From: Blastomyces gilchristii SLH14081
Taxonomy: Eukaryota > Ascomycota > Eurotiomycetes > Onygenales > Ajellomycetaceae
Assembly: GCF_000003855.2 (NCBI RefSeq)
Contig: NW_003101678.1
Span: 3,796,553 to 3,860,552 of the forward strand
Direction: 5' to 3'
Length of the DNA stretch: 64,000 nt
Shown here: one piece after another, positions 24,170 to 34,899 of the stretch
Layout: every line of letters begins with the position of its first letter
How positions within the stretch are numbered: the first letter of the stretch is position 1
Translations under genes and position numbers: made by a program
The notes under the pieces: generated by a model
What the model saw: the letters and a program-made list of their open reading frames with translations, nothing else
What the model was told of the DNA's origin: nothing
Databases searched by the model: none

Positions 24170-25070
24170 GAAATGAAAGACTTTTGTGTATAAAACATCT
24201 GATTTTTTTCACACTAGTTTAGTAACTAGATTAGATTTTTGAAGAGAATCTAATAAACTAAAATTGATTTTTAAGATAAATTAATAAAATCTTTACAAAC
24301 TCTTTCTTGAGATATAGTGAGAAAAAGTATGATATTAAATAATATTAAATCAGATGATATGACAGTTTTTAAGAGAAAAACTGATAAAAAATAAGTTAAT
24401 TTTTTGCAGAGAAATTGATTAAAACTATTTAATTTTATTCTAAATCATTCAATTCTTCTCACACAACAAGTGTGCAACTCAAATCAGTTAATAAAGAGTA
24501 TAAAAGAGAATTAAGTATTAATGAAAGCTCTTCAGTCACTGAAAAAGTAATTCTTACTTAAAAGAATATGAAATTATAATAGAAAATAACTCTGTTTTTA
24601 ATTCTTTGTAAGAATATTATATAAAACTCAGAGAAAAATATCTTACTTTTTCAAGAGAAGTAAAAAACTATTTCTAAGATCTTTTTTTTTTTTTTATATT
24701 AACTGCTGCAGAAGAATGAGATAGAAACTGCTAAGATATACACTACTGTATACTCTCTATCAAGACTTTTTCTCTTCAGAGTCTTGATATTATAGAGAGT
24801 ATAAGTCTGTTTTTATATAATAATATAAATATTGTCAGTGAGATGTAGAGAAACTGGTTATTTATATCTTAAAATAGAAGACTTTGTCAATGATTATATC
24901 AATATAGAGTTAATTCTTAAATTCAATAGAAATCTAGTGTTGCTGTTCTCACTTTCTTGCAGAATCTATTGAATATTGAGATATTAAAACTAGATTTAAT
25001 ATATCTCACTATGCAGAGATCAAAGGCTCAGTCAGACCTTGAGATATACTGAATTTATAGTTGTTGACAT
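24170..25070 (-). other. LINE 5' untranslated region, AT-rich part
   Basis: No gene recognised. AT-rich sequence with a short inverted pair around 24752-24802 (ctctatcaagac / gtcttgatattatagag) that could fold into a hairpin, and an A/T tract at 24684-24700. Confidence 0.5.
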
Positions 25071-25095
25071 GCTGTTGACTTGTTCTGTTGACTCA

Positions 25096-25421
25096 TTGTC
25101 CGCTGATTATGTATTGAGTACTGTTGTCAAGGTATCTTTTTGTATTGTTCTGCTGAGGATGGGCCAGAGTGAGAGGGGCGATACAAGGGTGAGACTTGGC
25201 ATTGATGTCTAGATACACTGAAGACAGACAGGGTATTCACAGAGATTGCACTTCAGAAGTGTCTGTTGATTGTGTGCTTGATATTATTGCTGAGATATCT
25301 TTTTGTATTTTTCTGCTGAGGATGAGCCAGATTGAGAAGGGCGGTACGAGGGTGGGACTTGGTGTTGATGTTTTGAAACATCAAAGATGGACAGGGTTTT
25401 CGTGGATGTCACTTCTCAGAT
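25096..25421 (-). repeat. Two 163-bp tandem units in LINE 5' region
   Basis: The segment beginning tatctttttgtatt recurs at 25133 and 25296 (period 163 bp). The similarity covers the following ctgctgaggatg.gccag, gagggtg.gacttgg and gacagggt blocks. The downstream part is GC-rich. Position at the element's 5' end suggests promoter monomers; inferred. Confidence 0.78.
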
Positions 25422-25739
25422 ATCTCCACAATTACAGATTGAGGATCTTTCAAAATCGAGAAGATTGGTGCATATGGCTAGGTCTTTTCACCTTACAATT
25501 TGTATGGCAATTTGGCCCGGGGTTGTGGTGTGATAGGGGAGAACAGGGGATAATCCCACACAGGAGTTTCGAACAATGTCTGGTTCACATTTGACTGCAT
25601 AACTCCACCACCACACGGGGTATGCCGTCAGCGATGGGGTCAAAATGCTCGTATGATCGAGGACTTTTCGATGGATCTATCGGCGGGTTCTTATTCAAAA
25701 AATCGAGCGAGTTCGTGGTGGAGCGGTTGGATGTAAAAT
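25422..25739 (-). other. LINE 5' terminus, unmutated GC-rich segment
   Basis: Roughly 320 bp rich in CpG and GG/CC pairs up to the exact element end at 25739, where the 14-bp duplication begins. The open frames across it (25196-25594 +, 25585-25773 -) have no recognisable domain and the second crosses the element boundary, so I do not call them genes. Confidence 0.6.
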
Positions 25740-25753
25740 AGGTGAGAAGTGAT

Positions 25754-27230
25754 GAATGTGTATCAATTATCAAGCACTTAATAAGCTTATAATCAAGAAT
25801 GAATATTCACTGTCACAGATTCAATAACAGTTGAATACAGTTGAAAACACTTAATATCTATCAAAGATCAATCTTCTCTCAGAATACTGACAGATCTGTG
25901 TAGATGAACTGTCAGTACTGTGAACTGCATTTAATATATAATAAAGAAAGTGTGAATTCCTGATAATATCATTCAATCTAATAAATGCACTCATCATCTT
26001 TCAAATAATGATGAATACAATGCTTTATAAATAGAATGAAACCTTATATCTTGTATATCTGAATAACATTCTAGTCTTCTCAAACTTATATAATAAATAT
26101 CTGAAGTATCTTGATGAAGTGCTTATAACTCTGACAGAGTATAAGCTCTATATCAAATTAACAAAGTGTGTGTTTGAAACAGAAGAGTTGAAGTTTATAG
26201 AATATATAGTGAGTGATGACTGTATATATCTCATCTCAGAGAAATTGAATGTCATAGTAAATTAACTGTGACTGAGAAATGTACATCATGTATGACAGTT
26301 TCTTGAGTTAATCTCATATCATCACAGATTTATCAAAGATTTCACATGAATAGCTGCATCACTCTCAGATCTCTTAAGAGAAACAGATGCTAATATATGA
26401 AAGAAGAAGTTTCATTCAATTATCTGAAATGCTGTGTGTGAGAATACTTTTCTCACACTGAGAGAATATGTAACAACATTCTCAGTGCTTATTCAATCAG
26501 ATCATGATAAATCTTTCTACATTGAAACAGACATATCTAAATGAGCTATCAGAGATACTCTTCTACAGATAAGCAAGAACAGCAAGCTGCATCTAATGAT
26601 ATATAATAATAGAAAACTATCAGATGCTGAGCTCAATTATTCAGTGTAGAAAAAGAAATTACTAGTGATCAAGCATATACTAGTATTATGAAATAGATAT
26701 ATTAGTAATGAGTATATAACAATGATGATCACAGATTACAAAAGTCTTATCTATCTATAATTAACAATAAAACCTTTCAAACACTTAGTATATTGAATCT
26801 CAGAGTTTCAAGTGTATAATCTTCACATTAAATACTGAAAGAGATCAGACACTGTGATATCTGATACAATCAGTTACAGACCTGATTTCATGAGTGAGAA
26901 TTCTGTGAATCAGATATAAGAAAAGTTCACATTAAACATACTCAGAGAATGTAAGGAATTAGAATGAGTAAATGTAATAATCTCTTACTTGAAGAATGAT
27001 AAGATGTCAGATAATAAGTATCTTATAAAAGTAGTAGAAGAAATACTTCTGAACTTCAAGCTGAGAAAATTGAAAAATGATATTATGCTTTACTGTGATC
27101 TAGAATACATAGAAGCTCTCTATCTAGAATATTTATTTAGATGTAACTTAGTGACTCACATATACAAGGAATTCAGTCACTTAGAAAGCTCTGAACTCAT
27201 GAGTGTGCTCAAATCAAGAATATACTGATC
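25754..27230 (+). pseudogene. B-right RT, RNase H and integrase zinc domain, broken
   Basis: Continuation of B-right pol after the LINE. RT: INYQALNKLIIKN, CEFLIISFNLINAL, catalytic box YLNN at 26055-26066 (both Asp changed to Asn), then FIEYIVSDDCIYL. RNase H at about 26460-26740 (SDHDKSFYIETDISK). The integrase N-terminal zinc-binding segment at 26989-27228 is open for 79 codons, with CNLVTHIYKEFSHLESS. Gypsy-type order. Confidence 0.85.
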
Positions 27231-28900
27231 AAGCATACCAGTGAATATCCAGATGTACACTCATAAGTGCCTGAATTATCAGGTTGTAAAATAATCTAAG
27301 AAAGAGTTAGAATATGAGAAAGCACAACATCAGATGAAATGTATGATACAACTGTTCAAATGATGAAAGATGAATCTCATAGACATAGTGCTATGAACAT
27401 TAAATAAAAATTGTTGAATAATCACTGCTATTGACTATGCTACTGACTGGCCAGTTGTGAAAGTAGTTTCAGAGATAATAGAGAAGGTGATGATGAAGTT
27501 CCTATATAATAATATATATATCAACTATGAAATACTGTGTGAGATTCTAACTGATAATGATGCGAATCTTGTAGAAGAAGTAGTGAGGCATTTTATAAGC
27601 CAGTTATAGACAAGACATTGTAGAACAATGTCATATCACTTACAGACAAACAGAAAGATAAAACACTTGAATGAAATTCTGAACAACATGCTGATGAAAT
27701 ATCTAGTGACTAAGTCTACAAGATTATGAGATGAATATCTCAGTCAGACACTATTAACCACGCGAATTCAGCAGCATGCAGTCTTCAAGTGTTTATTATT
27801 CTAACTGTTGTGTGGATTTCATTCATGCATTCTGAAGAATGCTTCAGAAAAGATGGGAAAGAGAACAGCAGTTGTAAACATAGTAAGAACAACAGTTGTG
27901 AATTCAACAGTCACAGATGCAGCAGTCACAGACATGAAACAAAGATTGAAAGAGATCAGTCACACACATGCAAAAGCTAACAAGTTACTTCTGAACTGAG
28001 CAATTCAATTGAAAAGAATTCAAGACTCACTAGTTAAGAAATTGAGTCTCAAGATAAGAACATATGTTCTTGTATGTAATGAGAGTTCTGAGAAGTTTCA
28101 ATTTAGATGATTTGAGTCATATAAAATACTCAAATCACATTCTCTGAAAACATATGCATTGAAAGAATCAGAGAGACAGATCTTATATAACTTAATAAAT
28201 AATTCACATCTTATATAGATGAAGATGCAAGATCTGAGTGAATTATAATTATTCACAGTACTATCATCAGTGTTGAAAAAAAAGAGACTTATAATTGAAA
28301 AGTCTTATAAAGTAAGAGAAATCATAGACACTTACAAATCAGATAATCTCACTTATTCTGATCTTTTCATAATTATAACAAAAGAATGAAAAGTAATGAA
28401 GAAATCAGATGAATATCACACTTCAATAAGTGATAAGACTGTAGTCAGTTGTATGATAATATGCTGTAGACAGTGAGTGCAATGTGATAAAGAGTGATCT
28501 CAGAGTGACAGACTTGTATATAAGTTAGATCACAGAAGAAAAAGGAATTCAGAGTTGAATTCAACTATTTACATCAGTTCAATTACAGAAATAACAGAGG
28601 ATACAGCATCTGAAACATTTACAGACATATGAGACTAAGTTGTCTTGATCTCTGAGAATACTCAGAGATCAGATAAGATTAGTTTCAATGAACTGTTTAC
28701 TGTAATAGTCTAAGTGAGTGAAGAGAGACAGTATAATGCATGAGACAGAATTATAAAAGATGAAAGCTGCTGAACCTAGTCACTGAACACTGTATCATAT
28801 AGAGATTGTGTAGAAGTAGTGACTAGCAGACAAAGAAAAAAGCATAAGAAAAGAGAAGAAATAATGAATTAGTCATCAACTGTAAAGATTGACTGTAAAG
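27231..28900 (+). pseudogene. B-right integrase core and C-terminal tail, broken
   Basis: Integrase core: ITAIDYATDWPVVK (first Asp near 27432), LTDNDANL (second Asp at 27552-27554), and KIKHLNEILNN, where the catalytic Glu is now Lys. YLSQTLLTTRIQQHAV follows. A GPY/F-like module is at about 28050-28200 (LVCNESSEKFQFR, YKILKSHSL, TYALKESE). A long charged tail with several stops then runs to about 28870. No chromodomain is visible, unlike family A. Confidence 0.8.
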
Positions 28901-29042
28901 AAGAAAATGTTATTATACATACTTCATTCATTTTCATATATTACATATTTAATCTATTTTCAACATCACATCACCTGAAAATAAAAATGCTAAAAACAAA
29001 GAAAATCTCAAAACTTGAGATTTATAAGGGATTTAATAGCTG

Positions 29043-29438
29043 CAAGCCACTCTTATAATAACATTATATATATCTCTGATTTCTCTACCACTCTGCATAC
29101 AACATTAATATCATTTATCACAAGATTGACTGAAATGCTAATATAGAAATGTGTACATATGTATGTAGAAAAATTGAAGAAGAGCACAGAACTTACAGAA
29201 TCAGAAGTTAGAGCAGAGAGAATAAAGATGAAAGAAATAGAAGAAGAAGGTACAGAATTGAATGAATAACAGCAGAAGTCATCTGAAGCTGAATACTTAT
29301 AATCTGATATGTGCACAATCTTTTCTGCAGAGAAGAAAGAGAAAGCACTGAGAGAGGCTTAAGAGAGAGTAGTCTCAGCAGTATTATCATCTTTGATTAC
29401 AATGATCTCTGACATCAGAGCAACTAAGAACTATTGTT
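29043..29438 (+). pseudogene. B-right extra frame 1 downstream of pol, unknown function
   Basis: A coherent plus-strand frame of about 130 codons with only a few transition-type stops: FSTTLHTTLISFITRL, then a Lys/Glu-rich helix (EKLKKSTELTESEVRAER, IKMKEIEEEGTELNE) and EKKEKALREA. Predicted to be helical/coiled-coil. Not a known gag-pol domain. It lies between integrase and the 3' LTR, where some gypsy elements carry a third gene; I do not recognise it. Confidence 0.45.
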
Positions 29439-29721
29439 AGCATATAAAACTGTAAAAACAGAGATAACAATTACTGAACAAACACTCACTGATCTTAGAA
29501 TTGTACATGCAAATTCAACACATCCAAGACTTCTCAGAAAGAGAGAGAGAGACATGAGAGAATATAGAGAGAAGAATACAACACATAAACAGCTCATTTC
29601 CATGATAACATCTCAGATAAGATGTATAAGTCTCATGTCTGTGAGTGTAAAAGAGTACAATATCTGTGTTCCTGTTTCTGAAAACATGAATATCTTTTAT
29701 CTGCATCACAAAGTCAGATAA
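29434..29721 (+). pseudogene. B-right extra frame 2, unknown
   Basis: Open for 95 codons on the plus strand (VKTEITITEQTLTDL, HPRLLRKRERDMREYREK). It continues with stops into a frame reading ELYSCKKFLDICEYY near 29800. It may be the frame-shifted continuation of the preceding frame. Function unknown; low confidence that it was ever a separate gene. Confidence 0.35.
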
Positions 29722-30018
29722 CAGATATCAGAGAATAGACTGATACAGATCTATCATTTCAAAGAAATTTATCAGAGTGAATATTCTTGTGATGTTGAAC
29801 TTTATAGTTGTAAAAAGTTTCTTGATATCTGTGAATATTATATCTTTATATATAATAAAACTTATAATGATTTTCTCTAGAAAAATTAGTACTGAAAGAG
29901 AAGATGATAAAAGAAAGACTTATAATCTTGATACTGTTGAAGAGAGAAATGATTCTTCAGTATGAATAAATAATTATCTCATTATAAATACTTAAAATAA
30001 ACATAATAATCAGCGTTC

Positions 30019-30408
30019 ATGACTGAACTTCAGATAGTTATCTCATATACTATCTTTGTACAATAAATTATTCTAGAGGTCAGTAAGAAGAATGAAAGTA
30101 TATATACTGAAAAACATAACTTATCAAGTCTACACAACATCTTCTTGAAACAGGGAGAGCTGATAACAAAGACAGAAGTGATGAAGACAGAGAGAGCAGA
30201 AGTAGTGAAAGCAGAAGTGAGAATCACAGAAACAGGAGTAGTAAGAGCAGGAGAATCAGACACAAGAGCAAGTGAAGAAGATGAGAGAGAAGTGACAGAG
30301 AAAGAAACAGAGAGAGAAGAGAGAAACACAGAAGACTCAGTCATACATGATATGAGCAATTTCTTTATTATCAGGTTCTTCAAGTTCTTGACTGATAATT
30401 CAACATGA
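30019..30408 (+). pseudogene. B-right extra frame 3, acidic repeat protein, unknown
   Basis: From an ATG at 30019, 130 codons with a single TAA near 30064. The N-terminus is MTELQIVISYTIFVQ; the centre is a degenerate Lys/Glu/Thr repeat (TKTEVMKTERAEVVKAEV) followed by an acidic, Arg/Glu-rich stretch; it ends RFFKFLTDNST. The longest uninterrupted frame of the window (157 codons, 30030-30503 minus) is its antisense mirror. Sense agrees with the element's transcription. Function unknown. Confidence 0.42.
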
Positions 30409-30409
30409 A

Positions 30410-31034
30410 GATCATAATTATTAATGAATGCAGAGCTGTCAACGCGTGAAGATTCTATATAAATTAAAACAAACATATCAGCACCTGTGTTCATGCAAAA
30501 CATGATCAGAAATTATGATCAAGAAACATAATCAGATACCTGCTGAGAAAAGAAGATTAAGAGTGTATAAGAAGATGAAGAAGATGTATCATTTATAGTA
30601 GTATGTTCTGATAATCATTAGAAGATAAATAAGTTCTGGTCACATTTCATAATATGTTACACTTACTGCTAATAAACTGCCTGATATAAGCACTATGATG
30701 ATGCTTGTTGTAAGAATGAGAGGTCATTGCCAGAAATGCATATGATGTAATAGATAAAATGAATATAAGATGTTAAACAGAAGAAGAGACAGGAATCTTG
30801 AAGAAGATAGTGATATTCAATGATGACAATGATGAAGAAGATGATTGAAGAATGAGAAAAGTTAGTGAATAAGAAGTGTAATATAATGAAAGTTTCTTTA
30901 TAAGAGTGTACACAGAATGCTAGCTGAATCAGAGACAGATCACATGATCATGAATGCTAGTAACACACTAATCCGCATGAAGCTAGAGTGTATGTCATGA
31001 TCACATGAGTGTGACTGAATCTGATGAGAGAGAA
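30410..31034 (+). other. B-right 3' untranslated stretch
   Basis: No gene recognised. Contains GAA/GAT-rich stretches (30540-30600, 30820-30870). It ends with a purine run gatgagagagaa at about 31023-31034, directly before the 3' LTR, which would serve as the polypurine tract. Confidence 0.55.
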
Positions 31035-31200
31035 TGTGATTTGAAAGAATGTATAATCACTGGATAATAACACAGTCACTTTCAAACTTGCTTATGAAAT
31101 GTAAGAGGGTCATAGCAGCCATCAATTAATTTAGTGTACTGTATATAAGAAGCCGGTGTACGCCTGTAATCGTACGCTGGCTCAAGCAACCTTTGAATCA
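31035..31200 (+). repeat. B-right 3' LTR (166 bp)
   Basis: Same length as the 5' LTR (15154-15319) and collinear with it. The left half is transition-mutated (TGTGATTTGAAAG compared with TGTAGTTCGGAAG), while the right half retains CpG (ccggtgtacgcc, cgtacgctgg). Followed by cagaag. Confidence 0.9.
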
Positions 31201-31329
31201 CAGAAGTATATCAACTAAGCACTTCAAGATTTTCTTAATAAGTTTGTATCTGCATATCTAGATGACATTCTCCTCTTCACTGATGAATTCAGAAAGAAAT
31301 ATCAGAAATATATGCAGAGAGTATTATAA
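31201..31329 (+). pseudogene. A-base fragment 2: RT catalytic segment with intact YLDD
   Basis: Continues exactly where 14570-15153 stopped. It reads FLNKFVSAYLDDILLFTDEF, so the catalytic YLDD is intact here, although the newer A copies have YLDN. Cut by A-x at 31329. Confidence 0.88.
31325..31329. repeat. Target-site duplication of A-x (tataa)
   Basis: tataa before the left LTR and again at 37076-37080 after the right LTR. Family A-base RT is collinear across the join. Confidence 0.92.
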
Positions 31330-31638
31330 TGTAAGGGGCCTACGCCGAATAGATTGGTATGATATTGATAGGTCTTATATAACAAAGAGAAAAATGTTAA
31401 AGAAGGAAAAGAAAGAGAAAGTGTAGAAATCAGTGATCAGAGTGAATATTTATACATCTATGTGATGATGTACACAGTGAAGCTTCGGGGTGGAAGAATC
31501 TATACATGTTCATGGCAGCTGAGAATCAGCAATTGAGAATGACCAAGAATCAGAGCATACATGTTCAATAGTGAAATGAAAGAATCTATGAAGTGTAACA
31601 GAATAGTTTATATGATTGATTAGACACAGCTCATCACA
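31330..31638 (-). repeat. A-x 3' LTR (309 bp)
   Basis: TGTAAGGGGCC...GCTCATCACA. Pairs with 36765-37075. The polypurine tract beside it has decayed (ttagctctctcttttc at 31639 on). Confidence 0.9.
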
Positions 31639-31654
31639 TTAGCTCTCTCTTTTC

Positions 31655-34600
31655 AGAAGCAGTTCTCATTGATCAAGAGCTGCTGTTTCAGATAATGTGA
31701 AACTCAGAGTTTAGATTAGTTGATTATAGTTAACTTATTTCATAAGATATTACTAACTGCAGCTGTAGAATCTCTCATTGAGAATATTCTCAATCTCTCA
31801 CTCAAGCTCATTATCTTCTTCTATGATGCCTGATGACTATCAGTTAGAAGTCAGTTGAGAAGAAAATGAATCAGTGATAACACAGTAAAGCAAGCTTGTA
31901 TGAAATATATTATGAATTTCTGATAATGTGTTAAGACAGTAGTTATAACTATCTAGAACTTCTATCACTTTATACTTAATATGATAGTAATCTAGTGTAC
32001 AAGATGAATGTGTGATTTGTATATTTGTAAGATTCAACTATATCAGATCTTCTATCTTATATTATTCAGTGAGATCTTAGTGAACATTAGTTGAATTCTC
32101 TTGATCTTGTTTTACAGTTATCATGAAGACCTCTGTTCAATTACAGGTATCTCAGAGCTTTGTTACTATATTATCAGTGATCTGAATCAGACAGTGAGAG
32201 TTCAGTGTGAACTGTGTGATCTCTAGAAGATTCAACACTTTTATGTAATAACTGTGTATAAGAAAGAACAGGCTTATATCTGTTGAAATGACATCTTGTT
32301 CATTGATAGTGATCTCTGTGTGTAGAAGCAGATCATGTCAATTATCTTATAAGTGATTGCAGAACTTGTAGAGATAATTCTTTATAGTCTGAATTATTTA
32401 TTCTAATGTATCATCAGTCTCAGAGTAATAGATAGTTGATAGATAATATACAATCTTAAGAACTTAACAGATTCTTATTCAGAGAGTGCTTATAAATTGA
32501 TGACTTTAATCTGATACTATAGATTTCAGTAATTCATGCATCTGATAGAATGAGCTCTGTAGAAAAGCTTCAGTAACTTATTCAGTATTTATCTTATTAC
32601 AAGATTTCAATATTATATCTTTACTCAATTAATTCACAATGATCAGAATGTTTCTATAATTCTTACTCTCAGATAGATTAATAGTGAAGTCAATTACTAC
32701 ATCTCATTAGATTCTATTAGAGATATTAAGTGATTTCAATAGATCTTTTCTACAGTTCTTTCATGAGATAATAGAAGAACAGTGATTACAGGTTCAGATG
32801 AAGTATCTGATGCTGTTTAATATCTCAGATCAGTAAAACTCTTGAGAGATCATTTATACAGCTGTTTGCAGCCTGAATAATCAGTTATATATGAATCATA
32901 CATCTCTTATATTATCTGAGTGTGTAAGAGTTTAGAGTGAGAGACTCAGCATTATTTGTGAAATTATAGAGTGTTATTATTATCAATTAAATATTCTGAG
33001 ATATCAGTTCTTATATATAGTTCTGAGAAAAATCAGAGTGCTTCTTGATATACTGCTTCAGTGAGAATCTGAAGAAGTTCATCTGTCTGAGCTGCTATAT
33101 ATCACAGTTTATTCAGTGTAGAGAAAGTGAAGATATTAATAGCAGTTCTAACTGCAGAAGCATGTATAGTTCTAATCAGAGAAGTATATATAGTGTCATA
33201 AACTATTTCATCTTGATCAACTAGTATCTTCAGATTCAAGAGTCAGTGCTCTCAGTTCATTCTGTGAGTATCTATTACATTGAATGATATATCTTACTCT
33301 CATTATGAGAGAGCATCTGTCATTGAGTTCTGACTGTTAGAATGATAGTATATTGTAAAATGAAAGCAGCTTAAGAACTCAGATCATTGTATCTGTTGTT
33401 TGATGAGTTTATAAGTAGTTATGAAGTATTTGAGATTCTTATAATCTGTGATTATCTCAAATTTGAAGATACTTTGAAGTTCAGAGTTTCATTCTTCTGA
33501 ACAGTGTATAATTGTGAGGAGTTTCTTATCATAGATCTCATAATTGTATTCAGTGAGACTCAGTTTCTTAGATATAAAAACATATAATTGTAGAATATCT
33601 TTATCATTATATTGTAATATTGCTTCTTCTGTTACATAGCTAGAGAAATTAATCTCAATAACTGTCTTATAATCAGAATTGAATATTATTAGCAGAGAGG
33701 TATTAATGAACATCTTTTTCATCTATATAAATACAGTTTCAGTGTTCACTGATTATTGAAATACTGAGTCTTTCTTAGTAAGATCTGTAAGTGATCTTAC
33801 AATATCTGAGAAGTTTCATATAAATCACTGATAGAAGTTAGTAAATTCAATGAAGCTTTATACATCTTTCACAGTATATGAAGCTTCTTATTCAAGACTG
33901 ACAGAGATCTTGTCAGAATTTATTTAAATTCTCTTATCAGCTTCTATGATGAAATCTAAGTATTTAGTACTCTTAACTTTGAAGTCACACTTGTCAATAT
34001 CAATTAATAGTTCTACTTCTCATAGTCATTGTAATACTCTTCATACATACTCTTGATATTCTTTTCTGAATTTATTAGTGAAGATAAGAATGTTATCTAG
34101 ATAAGTAGATACAAACTTATTAAGAAAATCTTGAAATCCTCAGTTGATATACTTCTGAAATGTACTGAGAGTGTTAGTCAGCTCAAAGAGTGTGACTATT
34201 CATTCAAAGAGATTATAATATATTTGAAATGCTGTAAGTCATTCATCTTCTTCAGTGATATAAATCTTATAAAACATGATGATGACATCTGACTTTATAA
34301 ATCATTGAGCTCACCTGATCTGTGCTAGAGTTTCATTGATAAGAGATAAGAAATATTAGTCTTTCTTTATCAATCTGTTCAGATCTCAGTAGTTCATACA
34401 GAATTAAAGTTCTTTATCTGACTTCTTTACAAAGAGAATAGAAGCTGCAGTGAAAGAGTTATTAATATGTATAAATTCCTTATCTAACAGATCATTGAGT
34501 GTCTTTCAGAGAAGAAGAAGTTCATCTTAAGATATATTATAAAGAGAGTATCATGATAATTCAGAGTTCTTACTATTCTTCTTTTTCAACTTAATACTGT

Positions 34601-34720
34601 GATTCACTTCTGAACCTTGTAAGAGAGGTAGATTTGTAGCATTATTATCTTGTTGAAAGACATCTAGATATTCATGATATTATTGAGAGAGTTTTGTACA
34701 AGAATCTATTATTATAATAT
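31655..34720 (-). pseudogene. A-x pol: RT, RNase H, integrase, chromodomain, broken
   Basis: Minus strand, collinear with A1. The RT box near 34095 reads YLDN. RNase H at 33489-33722 is open for 77 codons ([17 protein letters not shown]). The integrase C-terminus at 31840-32037 is open for 65 codons (YKVIEVLDS, IFHTSLL), followed by the chromodomain remnant at about 31655-31830. Stops elsewhere. Confidence 0.83.
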
Positions 34721-34899
34721 AAAATAACTTTTCTAGAGTCTTTTTAAGATCAGTCAGACTGATAAAATAGATTAATATATAAGTCTGCTATCAGTAATTC
34801 TTTCAGTCACTTCTTTTTCTGAGCATTTTATAGATATTGACAGAGATCTGTGTCAGGTTCATAGTCTTGTGAATATCATTCTTATGAACTCTATCATTG

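Larger units (their letters stand above)
18029..25739 (-). mobile_element. Tad-like non-LTR retrotransposon, full length (7711 bp)
   Basis: Minus-strand LINE with ORF1 (zinc knuckles), ORF2 (APE endonuclease, RT, RNase H, C-terminal zinc motif), a 3' end of TAA/AAT triplets (18029-18041) rather than poly(A), and a 14-bp target duplication. Its 5' end (about 25140-25739) is GC-rich and nearly unmutated, unlike the rest. Domain order and the RNase H place it with the fungal Tad/I-like group. Both ORFs have stops. Confidence 0.92.
15154..31200 (+). mobile_element. Family B gypsy retrotransposon, copy B-right, with nested LINE
   Basis: Plus-strand element with identical-length 166-bp LTRs (15154-15319, 31035-31200) in direct orientation. 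The internal region is about 8 kb after removing the LINE at 18029-25739. Order: gag, CCHC knuckle, protease, RT, RNase H, integrase, a long pol tail, then about 2.4 kb with extra reading frames before the 3' LTR. Inserted into A-base RT. Contains a 100-N assembly gap. All frames are interrupted by transition-type stops. Confidence 0.88.

Noticed and set aside
25196..25773. Two overlapping GC-rich frames of 132 and 62 codons
   Set aside because: They sit in the LINE 5' UTR repeats; one crosses the exact element end into family B sequence. No domain seen.
27789..27999. Small frames of 63 codons in two registers near 27800
   Set aside because: Overlap the integrase C-terminal region of B-right in other registers; no independent signal.
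30030..30503. Longest uninterrupted frame of the window (157 codons, minus strand, Ser/Thr/Val-rich)
   Set aside because: It is the mirror of a Lys/Glu-rich plus-strand frame that agrees with the transcription of the host element B; Ser/Val-rich composition is what an antisense reading of Glu/Lys codons gives.
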